A stretch of DNA of 64,000 nt from Ochotona curzoniae (lineage: Eukaryota > Chordata > Mammalia > Lagomorpha > Ochotonidae). The notes below the pieces were generated by a model. That model worked only from the letters and a program-made list of their open reading frames with translations, was not told the DNA's origin and did no database searches. The stretch spans positions 14,888,501 to 14,952,500 of the forward strand of contig NW_024466607.1 in the NCBI RefSeq assembly GCF_017591425.1, read 5' to 3'. Shown here piece after piece: positions 11,160 to 22,600 of this stretch; position 1 is the first letter of the stretch; the number at the start of each line of letters is the position of its first letter. The translations under genes and the position numbers were made by a program.

Positions 11160-11224
11160 GAGAGGGAGGAGAAAGGCGGGCAAGGAGAGGAGAGGCGGGG
11201 CCAGCTCTAAGTTTCACTTCTTGT
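11160..11224 (+). promoter_or_regulatory. TREX1: Candidate TREX1 promoter: GC boxes and ISRE-like site
   Basis: Just upstream of the noncoding exon are GGCGGG (from 11176), GGCGGGGCC (from 11194) and TTTCACTTCT at 11212-11221. The last differs at one place from the TTTCnnTTTC core of an interferon-stimulated response element. TREX1 is interferon-inducible in other mammals. There is no clear TATA box. Function is inferred. Confidence 0.45.
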
Positions 11225-11301
11225 CACTGCTGAAGCAGCAGCCCAGCCCCAGTGTGTGGTGTGTGGCCCGGCCCAGCTGCTGCTGCTCTGCTGCTGTTCC
11301 G
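11225..11301 (+). other. TREX1: TREX1 noncoding first exon (5' edge uncertain)
   Basis: A strong donor (CCG/gtaagtga, exon end 11301) is followed by a 288-nt intron ending ctccgcag at 11589. That joins this leader to the coding exon 13 bp before the ATG. Human TREX1 has the same arrangement. The transcription start is not determined. Confidence 0.6.
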
Positions 11302-11602
11302 GTAAGTGAGGGGCCCCAGGGCAAGAGAAAGAAGCCACGGGTCATTCCAATTTTAGTGTATGTGCTGCCGAAGCAAGCACAAGGGAAGCCATGGGTACGC
11401 CCTTCCCAGACCAGGTGGGCACTTGGGGAGGGGTCAAGCCCAGAGGGATAGTGTGCTGGTCCAAGAAAGGAAACCATGGCACCCTCTCTAGCTTCTGTAA
11501 GAATGGGCCCTGGAGCTCAAGCACATTGCCCGCTGGTGGAGGGGAGGCCCAAGGTGTGCTGGTACTCACCCACAACCCTTGCTCCGCAGCAGGTACCCCA
11601 TG

Positions 11603-12535
11603 ATGGGCTCGCAGACCCCACCCCCAGAGCTTGTACAGACCCTTATCTTCTTGGACCTGGAGGCCACTGGACTGCCCTTCTCCCAGCCCAAGATCACAGA
11701 GCTGTGCCTGCTTGCTGTCCACAGATGTGCCCTGGAGAGCCCTTCCACTTCCCAGAGTCCAGTGCCCCCCCCACCCCGAGTGGTGGACAAGCTCTCCCTA
11801 TGTGTGGCCCCGGGAAAGGCCTGTAGCCCCACAGCCAGCAAGATCACAGGCTTGAGCACAGCCGTGCTGCAAGCGCATGGGCGTCAGCCCTTCGACGACA
11901 GCCTGGCCAGCCTGCTCCTGGCTTTCCTGCGGCGCCAGCCAGCGCCCTGGTGCCTCGTGGCACACAATGGTGACGGCTATGACTTTCCCCTGCTGCAGGC
12001 AGAGCTGGCCATGCTGGGCTGTGCCAGCATCCTGGACAGAGCCTTCTGTGTGGACAGTATGGCTGCCCTCAAGGCCCTAGAACAAGCTGAGAGCCCCTCG
12101 GCGCACAGCCCCAGGAAGAGCTACAGCCTGGGCAACATCTACACACGCCTGTACGGGCAGGAGCCACCAGACTCCCACACAGCTGAGGGTGACGTCCTGG
12201 CCCTGCTCAGTATCTGCCAGTGGAGGCCCCAGGCTCTGCTCCGCTGGGTGGATGCTCACGCCAGACCCTTCAGCACTGTCAAGCCCATGTATGAGGCCAC
12301 TGCTTCGAGGACCAGCCCGCGGCCATCTGCTAGAACAACCATGACACGCCTACATGCCGCCAAGAACACCAGTGCCAGCCCCAGCAGGAGTAAGAAGTCC
12401 ACAGCTCTTCCTACACCCAAGGACCCTGGAGACCTGCCCAGAGGTGAGCTGCTGGCCTCCCTGGGCCTGCTGGCTTTCTTGACCTTGGCAGTAGCCACAC
12501 TGTATGAACTGTTCCTGGCCCCACAGGGGCAGTAG
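11603..12535 (+). CDS. TREX1: Three-prime repair exonuclease 1
   Basis: TREX1 is the main 3'-5' DNA exonuclease of mammalian cells, bound to the ER. It degrades stray cytosolic DNA and so restrains cGAS-STING signalling. One coding exon gives 310 residues (human 314). I chose the second of two adjacent ATGs (11600, 11603) because it gives the family start MGSQ. Exo I is FLDLEATG with D18 and E20; Exo II has HNGDGYDF with the catalytic Asp at 127; Exo III is [12 protein letters not shown] with His192 and Asp197. The polyproline PPPPRVVDK (about 55-63) is kept, although the loop before it is 3 residues shorter than human. The C-terminal hydrophobic anchor [19 protein letters not shown] (about 282-300) is intact. 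An oddity: the residue equal to human Arg128 is Gly here. The gene lies between ATRIP and the convergent SHISA5. Confidence 0.97.
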   Translation: MGSQTPPPELVQTLIFLDLEATGLPFSQPKITELCLLAVHRCALESPSTSQSPVPPPPRVVDKLSLCVAPGKACSPTASKITGLSTAVLQAHGRQPFDDSLASLLLAFLRRQPAPWCLVAHNGDGYDFPLLQAELAMLGCASILDRAFCVDSMAALKALEQAESPSAHSPRKSYSLGNIYTRLYGQEPPDSHTAEGDVLALLSICQWRPQALLRWVDAHARPFSTVKPMYEATASRTSPRPSARTTMTRLHAAKNTSASPSRSKKSTALPTPKDPGDLPRGELLASLGLLAFLTLAVATLYELFLAPQGQ

Positions 12536-12549
12536 GCCAAGGGAGACAA

Positions 12550-12555
12550 AATAAA
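12550..12555 (+). terminator. TREX1: TREX1 polyadenylation signal
   Basis: AATAAA lies only 15 bp after the TREX1 stop, implying a very short 3' UTR ending near 12570-12580. Confidence 0.75.
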
Positions 12556-12769
12556 GAGCCCCTTACCATGGCAACATTGAGCATCATGCCTTGCAGGCAG
12601 CTGGGCCTCTGCCCACACTCAGGAACCCGGGGAGGGAGCGGTCTTTGATCCTCCTGCAGGGGAGATTGAAGTGCAGATAGATCCCTACCACAAGTAAAGA
12701 AGACAGGAGTCCCATACTGGGCCGAATGCCCCGTTCCAACCAGCTGCTGAGGCTCTGAAGAAAGGAGGC

Positions 12770-13583
12770 AACAGCTCCAAATGTCTGTTTATTACAAACA
12801 GGTGCAGACCCTAAACTCTCGAATATATCAAACAGATCCAAAACAAAGCCTGACCTGGTGAAACTATTCCAAGGGCGCGACAGCCAGGGCCCTCGCTCCC
12901 ACTGCTGGCCCAGGCACCCCTGCTGCCAGGGTAAGCAGGGGGCAGGAGCCAGTCACTTGGGGGATGCTGGCACTTTCGGAGATCAGACTTTCAGTCAGGT
13001 TCCCTCCAGGGCCCTGGGGGTTTCCACCTCATGTCCATAGTTACGTAATGTAAAACAAAATAGAAACTGTCCAGAGGGAAAGAACACAGCAGGGAGGAGA
13101 CCCAAGTGTACTGGCGGATAGAGGCCAGGCTGCTCATGTATGGAAGGGACTGAGCAGGAAACCAGCCCTGGGGGCCGTCAGAACATGTCACCTGGTGGCA
13201 CTCGCAGGAGGCACTGACATCAGGAGCTGCCCGGCGCAGCACAGGCTCAAGGAAACAATGCAGTGTCTGCCCAAAGGACCTAGAGCCCCGAGCCAGGCAC
13301 CACACACCTGCCTGCGTCACAGCCGCAACCCTGCAAAAAGCACCTGAGCCGCGGGGAGGACCAGGGGAGAGTGCACACCTGGTTCTCAGAATGTGGCTTC
13401 AGAGTTTAGGGAGCAAAATTTCAAGTGAGGAAAAGAATGAAGCTTGGTCCCTGCTGATGAGAGAATTGCTCCCCACCTCGTCAGCCCCGTGTGTAGCCAG
13501 GACACGCACCGTGTGCAGCGCAGCAGAGCACCATGCCTGCACGCCACTCACACCAGGATAGTCACGGGGCAGCTGGGGCCAGC
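12770..13583 (-). other. SHISA5: SHISA5 3' untranslated region
   Basis: This repeat-free, unique-looking sequence between the stop and the poly(A) signal fits a 3' UTR of about 0.8 kb. No other gene signal is seen in it on either strand. Confidence 0.6.
12788..12793 (-). terminator. SHISA5: SHISA5 polyadenylation signal
   Basis: AATAAA read on the minus strand, about 790 nt after the SHISA5 stop. It faces the TREX1 signal about 240 bp away. Confidence 0.65.
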
Positions 13584-13663
13584 TCAGGGGGCTGCCTTCG
13601 GGGAATCCGTATAGGCTGGGTTGTAGGGTGGCTGGCTGGCAACATACGGCATGGCTGCACCTC
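13584..13663 (-). CDS. SHISA5: SHISA5 coding exon 6 (terminal)
   Basis: The acceptor is gtttcag. It encodes [18 protein letters not shown] and ends SPKAAP with TGA at 13584-13586. Confidence 0.95.
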
Positions 13664-16600
13664 CTGAAACAGAGAGGAGCTGGTTGGCTGCTGTGGGCAG
13701 CACCAGGTGGGCTGGCAAGAGGCAGCAGTGGTCTACCCCTTGAGTACATGTATCTGGGGACATGTACTCAAAGGCATAGGTAGGGTCAACCCAGCAAGGG
13801 CACTCACCAGCCAGTGTCTCGTGGTAAGCAGGTGGGCCCATGGGCTGGGCTGGGTAGGGCGGTGGGTACTGCATCGGATAGGGGGCTCCTGGTATCCCTG
13901 GCTGTGAAGGCATGGAGGGGTAGCCCTGGTACGTCGGTCCAGGATAGCTGGGTGGCGCACTTGGAGGCTGAGGGTAGGGGGCGTGCACCACCGTGGTAGA
14001 TGTGGTGGTGGTCACAACCGCTGCACAGAAAAGCCATGTCAGGACCCCATCCATCTCCCTCCCTCCCCAGGTCTTGCTACCCCCACCCCTCCGGTTTCAA
14101 AGCAGGGCGCTGACCAGCTCCCCTTGCCCACCCAGGAGCCCACGGTGGGGCAGGGGCTGGTGGGCATGCTTACGGCGTGGCCGGCGGCACATCTTGTACA
14201 AGCAGCAACAGGAACAGGTGAAGCAGACGATGATGGTGACCACGGAGAGCACAAAGATGGTCAGGCCGACGGCCACAGTTGCTCCAAACCTGCCCGGGAG
14301 CCAGTGCTGAGCCAGGGCCGCCCACCCCGCCCTGGGGCCAGGCGCCCGGCCTCACCCCTTCCCAGGAGCCAGCGCCTCACTGAAGGTCAGACACGCTGGG
14401 TAATGTACAGGGTGCAAGCTTCAACCTATTGGGGCCCCAATTACCTAGTGGGTAAAATGGCACTGGGAGACCACATTTGGCACTTAGCCCAGGTCTGCCC
14501 CTTGTGCACCCCTAAGGAGCAGGAAAGATTTCCTCAGTCCTCTGCCATAACCTCTTGCCCTCAGCAGCAGATGGCTTCTGGAAGATTCCATAAACCAAGC
14601 AGGCACTGTGGGGCTCAGCCATGAACCCTTGACAGTGAGACAACCAAGCCTTAGCCTCTAGGAACCCAGCACAAGAGACAAGTGTCTGGTCTATAGGGGG
14701 GGCAGGGGTGGACAGATAGGCAGTGTCCCTGCATGCCTGTTCAGCCCAGAGCAGGCTGCTGGCCCCTGAGTCCCCAACGGCACATCAGGCATTCACAGCT
14801 GGCAGGGCCCCTGCCACTGGGGAGGAGGAAAAGCAGAGAAACGAGACCGCTCCCCTTCTCCCCCTGGCCAGAAGGGCAGGCCTGGGTCTAGGACAGCCCC
14901 CCAGGCAAGAGGGACCCTTCATTACTCTTCCATTCATCAGAGGGAAGGCGAGTGCTTGGCCACCACAGCCAGCGTCTCCAGGAGTAAGCCTTGGCCCCAC
15001 CTGCTCCCACCCCACTGCCCAGAACAGACTAAGGGACAAGCCCTTGACACTCCAGGCTTCCAGCCAGCAGCCAGTGAGCAGCTCAGTCCAGGCCCCAGGA
15101 CAGCAGCAAGGCCACCAGAGGCAGGAAGTGGGTTGAAGACATGCGCTGCCCACAATGGGCACAGTGCCATCTTTGACAGAAGGGCATTCAAGCTCACCCC
15201 ATGTCAGCCTCTGCCGCTGGTGCCCAGGGACCTCCTGCACCCCAGGACTGCCCCTTCTTCCATCACAGGCTACTCAGTCAGTCTCCACCCGTTTAGGGGA
15301 AACTGAAACCAACCCTCTTCCTCCCCCCCTTCCTCCCAGCCCTGACGTCAGCAGCAGGCAGCACCCTCTTAAAGACACAGCTTGGCCAGAGGAGGCAGCC
15401 AGAGGAGGGCACTCCCAGGAGCCCCAGCCGCCTCAGCTGCCTTGCAGCCAGGCCTGCCCAGGCCTATCCAGCCACTCCCTCTGCCCGGCAGGCAGAGTTG
15501 GGCCCTTCAGCTCCCTGCCTCCACCCACCTGGCAAGCCTCCAGCCACGGGGGCCTCAGGTACAGCCCCATCCCCTTGGCCTCTCAGCTCTTCCTCTAGCA
15601 CCAGCGCATGCTCCCCGGCCCCTAGTCTGACTCACCCAGAAGATGCCACTGTCCTCCCACTCCCACCCTAATGCCTTCTGGAGCTCCTGTAGGAATTTGC
15701 CTGCTAAACTCCACATTGTTTAATACTTCCATTACAGCTGACAATCAAAGAAGAAAAGAGAACCCTGCCTTTGGCCTCATCAGACTGTAAAACTTTCAAC
15801 AAAGAAAATATAAACTTTTCATTAAAACTGCAGCCACCACACCCTACTAGGCCCAGCAGCCTGGTGGGAGTGGGACAACTCCCTCCTCCAGCTCAGCCCG
15901 CTTCCTCTCAGTACCCAGGAGCCCAGGGCTGCCTCCCTCCCGCAGTTTCCTGCCAGGGCCTGGTGGGCAGGCGCTTCTCTTCCCCAATCCACCTTCACCT
16001 AGTTACTCCTGTTCACCCCCAGACCTCCGCTGGAAGCGTCACTCCCTCTAGGACAACTTTCCTGAGCTGGGGCTGCCTGGCATTGCTCCCATTGCTGGGC
16101 CAGAGTGGGGGTGCAGCAGGTGAAGCCACAGTTGGGGAAGCCTGTTGTCCCATCAGAGTGCTGGTCAGGTCCAGGCTGCTCCACTTCCAGCCCAGCTGCC
16201 TGACAGTGCACCTGGGGAAGCACTGTGATGCTCCTGGCTCAAGCTGTACCCGCCACAGGAACGGCTGGACATAGCTCTGGGCTCCGAGTTTCAACCCGGC
16301 CAGCCCCCTGGGAAGCCTTTGAGGAGTGATCCTGCAGATGGAAGACCTCTTTCTATTTCTCTGTATGTGCCTGTCAGTCTGCCTTTCAAACAGATGAAAT
16401 TTTGTTTTTTAAAGAATACAGAATTATATAGACAGAAGGAGACAAAAAAATCTTCCATCTGCTGATTCACTCCTAAATGGCAGTAACAGCCAGGGCTGGA
16501 CCAAGTGAAAGCCAGGGACCACATCCAGGTCTCCCACTTGAGTGCAGAGGCCCAAGCACTTGGACCATCCTCTGCTGCTTTCCCGGGGACATTAGCAAGG

Positions 16601-19600
16601 AACTGAATCAGAACTGGTATGAATCAATACCCACACATTGCAGGAGGCAGTTTCACTCCTGGAACAATGCCAGCCTCTGTTTTTTAAGAAATTAAAAAGA
16701 ACTAATTATACACTTCAGCTTATAAACACACACTCCCAGGGCTAGTATGGTGGTGCAGTAGATTAAGCTGTCAACTGCAGTGCCAAATGCTATATAGGCA
16801 TAGGCTCAAGTCCCAGGTGCTACACTTACGGTTCAGCTCCCGGCTAATGGCCTGTGAAAGTAGTAGAGGGTGACCCAAGTCCTTGGGACCCTGCATCCAT
16901 GTGGGAAACTGGAAAGAAGTTCCTGGTTCCTGGCTTTACCTTAGCTCTGGCCTGCACATTGTAGCCATTGGGGAGTGAACCAGCATATGGAAGATCTCAG
17001 TCTGTGTAAATACCCTTCAAATAATTTTTTTAAAAAAAGAAAACATGGCCCCAGCGCATTGGCCTAACAGCAAAAGTCCTTGCCTTGAATGTGCCGGCAT
17101 CCCATATGGGCGCCGGTTCTAATCCCGGCAGCCCCGGTTCCCATCCAGCTCCCTGCTTATGGCCTGGGACCCCGCACCTGCCTGTGGAAGACCCAGAAGA
17201 GCTCCGGGCTCCCGGCTTCGGATTGGCGCAGTACCGCCCGTTGCAGTCACTTGGGGAGTGAATCATCAGACAGAAGATCTTTCTCTGTCTCTCTTTCTCT
17301 CTGTATATCTGACTTTGCAAAAAAAAAGAAAATAAATCTTAAAAAGAAAACATGCACACACGCCCCTTTCGGCACCTGATGAACTGCATCTTGCACCTGT
17401 GCTTTGAGTCATCCCCGTATTCCGACAGGTCAGTAGTCACCTGGCAAACGAAGGAGAAAATTTACACAGGGATGCAACGGCCAACAGAGTGCCAGGCCAC
17501 ACATCAGGCAGCAGCAGTGAAGCCAGACCGCCAACCTGAATGAAAAGGGCCTTCCAGGACTGACGCTCCCTCCTTGGTTCAAGGGATCTGGAAGCCAAAT
17601 TCAGAAGGCAGAGTCATCCCCAAGGCAGAAGAGGAGGGGCAGGGCACCATGGCCCAGGCAGGGCGATGGTCACGAGGAGAATCCCCCGCATTCTGATGGC
17701 AAGGGCAGCTCTGAGGCGGGCACCAGGCTCTTCCCAGTGGGCAGTGCCAGTAGGGTACCAACTGGGCCAGAGAACTGTAGAAAAGGAACTTCCAGGGCTG
17801 GCAGGCAAGCCAACCATGTCTTCTACTGGCCAGCACATCCCTTGCAATGCCAGACAGAATGGAGCAGAGGGTCAGGAGTGGCCAGTCTAGGCCCACAGCC
17901 ACAGGCTCTGCCCTCAGGTAGCAGAATCAACACCAAGCCCAGGCTGGACACGGGCCCCGCAGCACACACTGGGGCAAGGCGGGCTGCAACTGCCAGCGCT
18001 GGGGCAGCAGACAGGAAGGCTCCTCTCCCTAGACTGCAGCAGGAGTGCCAGTCAGGTCCTTGGGTTCACAGGGCATCACCTAGGCGGAGGGGTGGGGCGG
18101 AAAGAGCAGAAACCACAGGCCACAGGCTCCTGCTTCCCCTGCCAGGCTTCTTTGGAGTTCCTAAGCCGAGCAGGCAGCCCCTGCAGTAACAGCGACGGAG
18201 GCCTTGGCCACTGGCACACAGAGAATCCCCTGTGCCTGCCCTCCAGCCTCACAGGGATGCTGGGTGCTCAGGAAAGCAAAGCAGAGGAGGGGAGAAGGGC
18301 AGAGCCTGTCCCTGCAGCACATGCAGGGCGCCAGAGCTGTGCATACAACATTGCATGTCGATGCCACACACTCTCCCAGGGCCCCAGTCCTTCTCCCACT
18401 GCAGCTCGCCCCAGTTCTGCCCATGGTGTTGTGCACAGGGTGCACATACCCTGACTGGGGGTGCTGTCCTTGTTGGTCCCAGCACAGCCCTTCCAGCCTT
18501 CAACACACTGCTAATCCCAACCAAAGCCCTTCACCCCAAACCTGCCCTTGGAGCTGCAGTGGTACCCCAGGCCTTGCCAACACAGTTCATATCCTGAAGC
18601 AGAGGGAGACCAAATCTGTCAGGGACTCGGGGCCTGGCAGGGGACTTGGCGACTGTGAAGGTAAGCTGGGCCAGGAGCTAACTCAGCTCAACTTTTCTCT
18701 GTGTGAAGTCAGATGCCTCACATCGTGGCCACAGCAGTCTCCAGTGGACCATGGACTAAGAGGTACCTGAGTCTCAGAACAAATCTCACCACTCTGTCTG
18801 CACACAAACATAGGCCCAAGGTTGCATTCTCCAGGCTCCTGGTTTTCTCAGGATGAAAGAAAGACAGCCCAACGGGCCCAGCGGCGTGGCCTAGCAGCTA
18901 AAGTCCTAGCCTTGAACGCGCCGGGATCCCATATGGGCGCCGGTTCTAATCCCGGGCAGCTCCACTTCCCTTCCAGCTCCCTGCTTGTGGCCTGGGAAAG
19001 CAGTCGAGGATGACCCAAAGCTTTGGGACCCTGCACCCACGTGGGAGACCCGGAAGAGGCTCCTGGCTTCGGATCAGCATAGCATCGGCCGTTGCGCTCA
19101 CTTGGGGAGTGAATCATTGGATGGAAGATCTTCTCTGTCTCTCCTTCTCTCTGTATATCTGACTTTCCAATAAATAAATTAATTAAAAAAAAAAAAGACA
19201 GCCCAAGACAGATGCTGGGCAAAAAACCTGTGGGTGCAGCTGCACACCCCAACCACCAGCAGGAAATGAGCGTCACCCTTGCTGTGGCCATGACAGGGCA
19301 GGACAGGAAGGAACCTGGTGGAGAAGGCAGGAGAGCAGGGCTGCTTCCTGGTCCAGAGAGAGGATGGCTAAGGAACCCCAAACTTCAGCACTGGTACCCT
19401 GACAGCAACCATTGCCCTCCCTTCTCCCCCCAGCCCAACACATCTGCCGTACCACCTCTTCCCCAACGCAGTCCCTCATTCCCCGCCACTGCTCCATCTG
19501 TCCCAGTCCATCAACATGGGCCCCACCTCTTGCCTCCCACCAGTCGCCTCCTTGGCCAGCCTCTCAGCCACCCGTACCACCAAGGCCTTCAGCCCACAGT

Positions 19601-22600
19601 CTGACCATCCCAGCCCCTGCCGCCCTCAGCAAACCCACCACATCTGCCGGCAAACACCGCAGGACCATTCTCCAGCAGGCTTCACTTACCCTGACATGGA
19701 GTCGTCACTGTCAAAGCTGGAGCGAAACCTCAGGGCTGAGCCCAGCTGCTCCAGGGGCTCCGAGCTGGGGGCACTGGGGGCACTGCGGAGGAAGGCTTGG
19801 GTTTAACACTGCAACCCCGCGGCACAGCAGGAGCACGCAGGTGCCACCTTGGGGCACACCCCACCCCACCCCAGGGTTATCCCCTCCTCCCACAGGAGGG
19901 CCCCCCACACACCAGGACCAGGCCCGTCAGGGTTCCAGGGAGGGCTGGAACGGCTGGTGTGTGCTAGTCTTCAAAATAAGTGTTAAACGTTTTCAGAAGT
20001 TACAAGGTTTCGGTTCCCCTTGTCAGAGGAGGAAATTAGAAACCAATAACAGAGTCAAAACAAAACAAAGTGCTTTAAAGTACTGATGCCTGAGGAAACT
20101 AATTAGTGTGATACAAACCAAAAAAAAAAAAAAAAACCACTTAAGTGGCAGAAGTTGGGGTGCAGGGTTAACTACTGCTTGGTATACCTCTGTCCCATAC
20201 CCCAGGGCCTGGTTCAAGTCCTACTACTCTACCCTGATCTAACTTCTGCCAGGGCAATACCGGAAGTCATCAGGAGCTGGAGATCCTTGGAGCTCAGCCC
20301 GGCTTCCACTCGGGCCCGCACTGGCGTCAGGCCCAAGTGGGGAGTGAACCAGACGACAGAATTCTCTCTGTAGCTCTGAATTTCAAATAACTTTAATATT
20401 TTTTTTTTATTGGAAAGTCAGATGTACAGAGAGGAGGAGGGGGAGGAAGATTTTCCATCCGTTGATTCGCTTCCCAAGTGACCACAACGGCTGAAGCTAA
20501 GCTGTTCTGAAGCCAGGAGCTCAGAGCTCCTGGGGCTCTGGGGCTGCTGGGATTAGAATGGGCATGCATATGGGATCCCACTGTGTGCGAGGTGAGGACA
20601 ATTAGCCATTAGGCTACTGCACTGGGTCCCAAAATAATTTTTTAAATGAATTAATCTCTGCACCCCAAAAAGCAAGAGTTGTAATGAAGTCATAAGCAAT
20701 CATAGAAAATTGGGCCCAGTACAGTGGCCTAGCAGCTCAAGTCCTCACCTTGAACACACCAGCATCCCATATAGGCACTTGCTGGGGTCCGCGGAGTAGG
20801 TGTGAATAACGCAAAGGTGTGAAGAGAACAGCTCCCCTGCTTGGCAGGGCCCGGGGAGCTTCCAGCTGTTTGGCAGGGCCCGGCAGATTTCTCTGACTAC
20901 CTTGACGCAGTTTTCATCCCCTTTCGCATGGACACTCAACCACCCCACTAAGAATCTTGCAATCTATTAGGCATAGTTTGCCCCTGTGAGATGGCTTTTA
21001 CAACCAACATGAGCTTAAAAGTTAATGTTACTGATAATGTCTTGGTGAGTGGGCCTTTAACTGCGCACAGGAGTACAATTAAGCCCATGCTGTTTCCAGA
21101 CACCTTATTGTGTGCCTACCCATTGCTCTGAAATCTGGCCCAAACATTTAGCATGCTTTCTGGGAAATGGCCTGATAAGAGTTTCACAAACTAATGGAAG
21201 TGATGGGAGTATGGGTTGAAATTGCTATGACAAAAAATACAGCTACTGGGATCCTAAAAGCTATCCTGCTACTGGGATCCTAAAAGCTATCCTGTTACTG
21301 GGACCCTAAAAGCTACCCTGTTATAATTACTGTGACCCCAAAAGGCCATCCTGCTATGGCAAAAATAGTTACTGTGAGCTTAAAGGTCAGCCTGTTCCTG
21401 CAACTCTCAACTCTTTACAACATAGTAAATGTAGTTGCTTTAACCGCCTTCATAATTTTTTAACTAGAGGAAACAGGGTGATTTTACTAACATCATGTAT
21501 ACTTTTGATTATTGTTTGATCATTTATGAGGTTGCAGAGCCTGCAGTTGTAAAGGGATTTAATGTTTGAAACTTTTGTCTTAGATCTCTATGTTTTTTCT
21601 CTTTTGATGTATTTCTCTCATTAAGTGATGGGTAAGTTGTAGAAGAAGAATTGCAGTAGGAATGTATTACTGAATAAGATGTGTCGTCTACTGAGAAAAT
21701 GATGGCTGCAACATCAGAATGGATAATGTCCTAAGGTGAAACTATTTGTAGAGTTGTCTTTGGAAACCTAAATGGAGTAAACAAGGCTTATTGCTAATTG
21801 CAACTCTCACTTAGTTAACAAAGTGTGAGCCTGCAGGTGTCAATGCCCCAATCCCCGCAAACCAAGGCCTGAGACCTTTTCCCATGCGTAATTCAAGGTA
21901 GGGGTCCAGTTGTCACAGGCGCACAGGGACCCAGACTTGAGGGGAGCAGGTGGGAGCTGGCAGGCCGAGATGAGCAAGGAATGTGGGGTCCTCCCTCACT
22001 CACCTCTCAAGCTGTTGTAAATTGTACCCTCCTTTGAGCTATGTCAAAATGCCCTAAAAAAAGACTGTGTACTGCTTCTGTATAAATAAAGTGGACAGCT
22101 TTCTCGCGGGGTCCACAATGATGTTGGAAGTGTAGTGGTCCGTCTCCTTTCTACGCCTATTTCACGCACCCTTCTCGAGCTCCGAACTCAGCTGGAGCTG
22201 GACTCCGGCAGGCACCGGTTCTAATCCTGGCAGCTCTACTTCTCATCCAACTCCCTGCTTGTGGCCTGGGAGGGCAGTCAAAGATGGCCCAAAGCCTTGG
22301 GACCCTGCACCCGTGTGGGAGACCCGGAAGAACTCCTGGCTCCTTGCTTCGGATCAGCTCAGCACTGGCCATTGTGGTCATTTGAGGAGTGAATCTTTGG
22401 ATGGAAGATCTTCCTCTCCATCTCTCCTCCTCTCTGTATATCTGCCTTTTTCCAATAAAAATAAAACAAATCTTTTTAAAAAGGCCTTCAGAATATCTGT
22501 CCTCTAGTGAATCAGAATAATAGCCAGTGAAGCTGACTCAGACTTTTTTTTTTAACATTGATTTATTTTGTGGGTCCGGCATGGTGGCCTAGCGGCTAAG

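Noticed and set aside
13584..14054. 156-codon uninterrupted minus-strand frame in SHISA5
   Set aside because: Not a separate gene: it is exon 5, the stop-free intron and exon 6 read together. Reported instead as a possible retained intron.
21243..21401. Regular repeats that might suggest a CRISPR array
   Set aside because: Units are directly adjacent with no spacers and lie inside an LTR in a mammalian genome.
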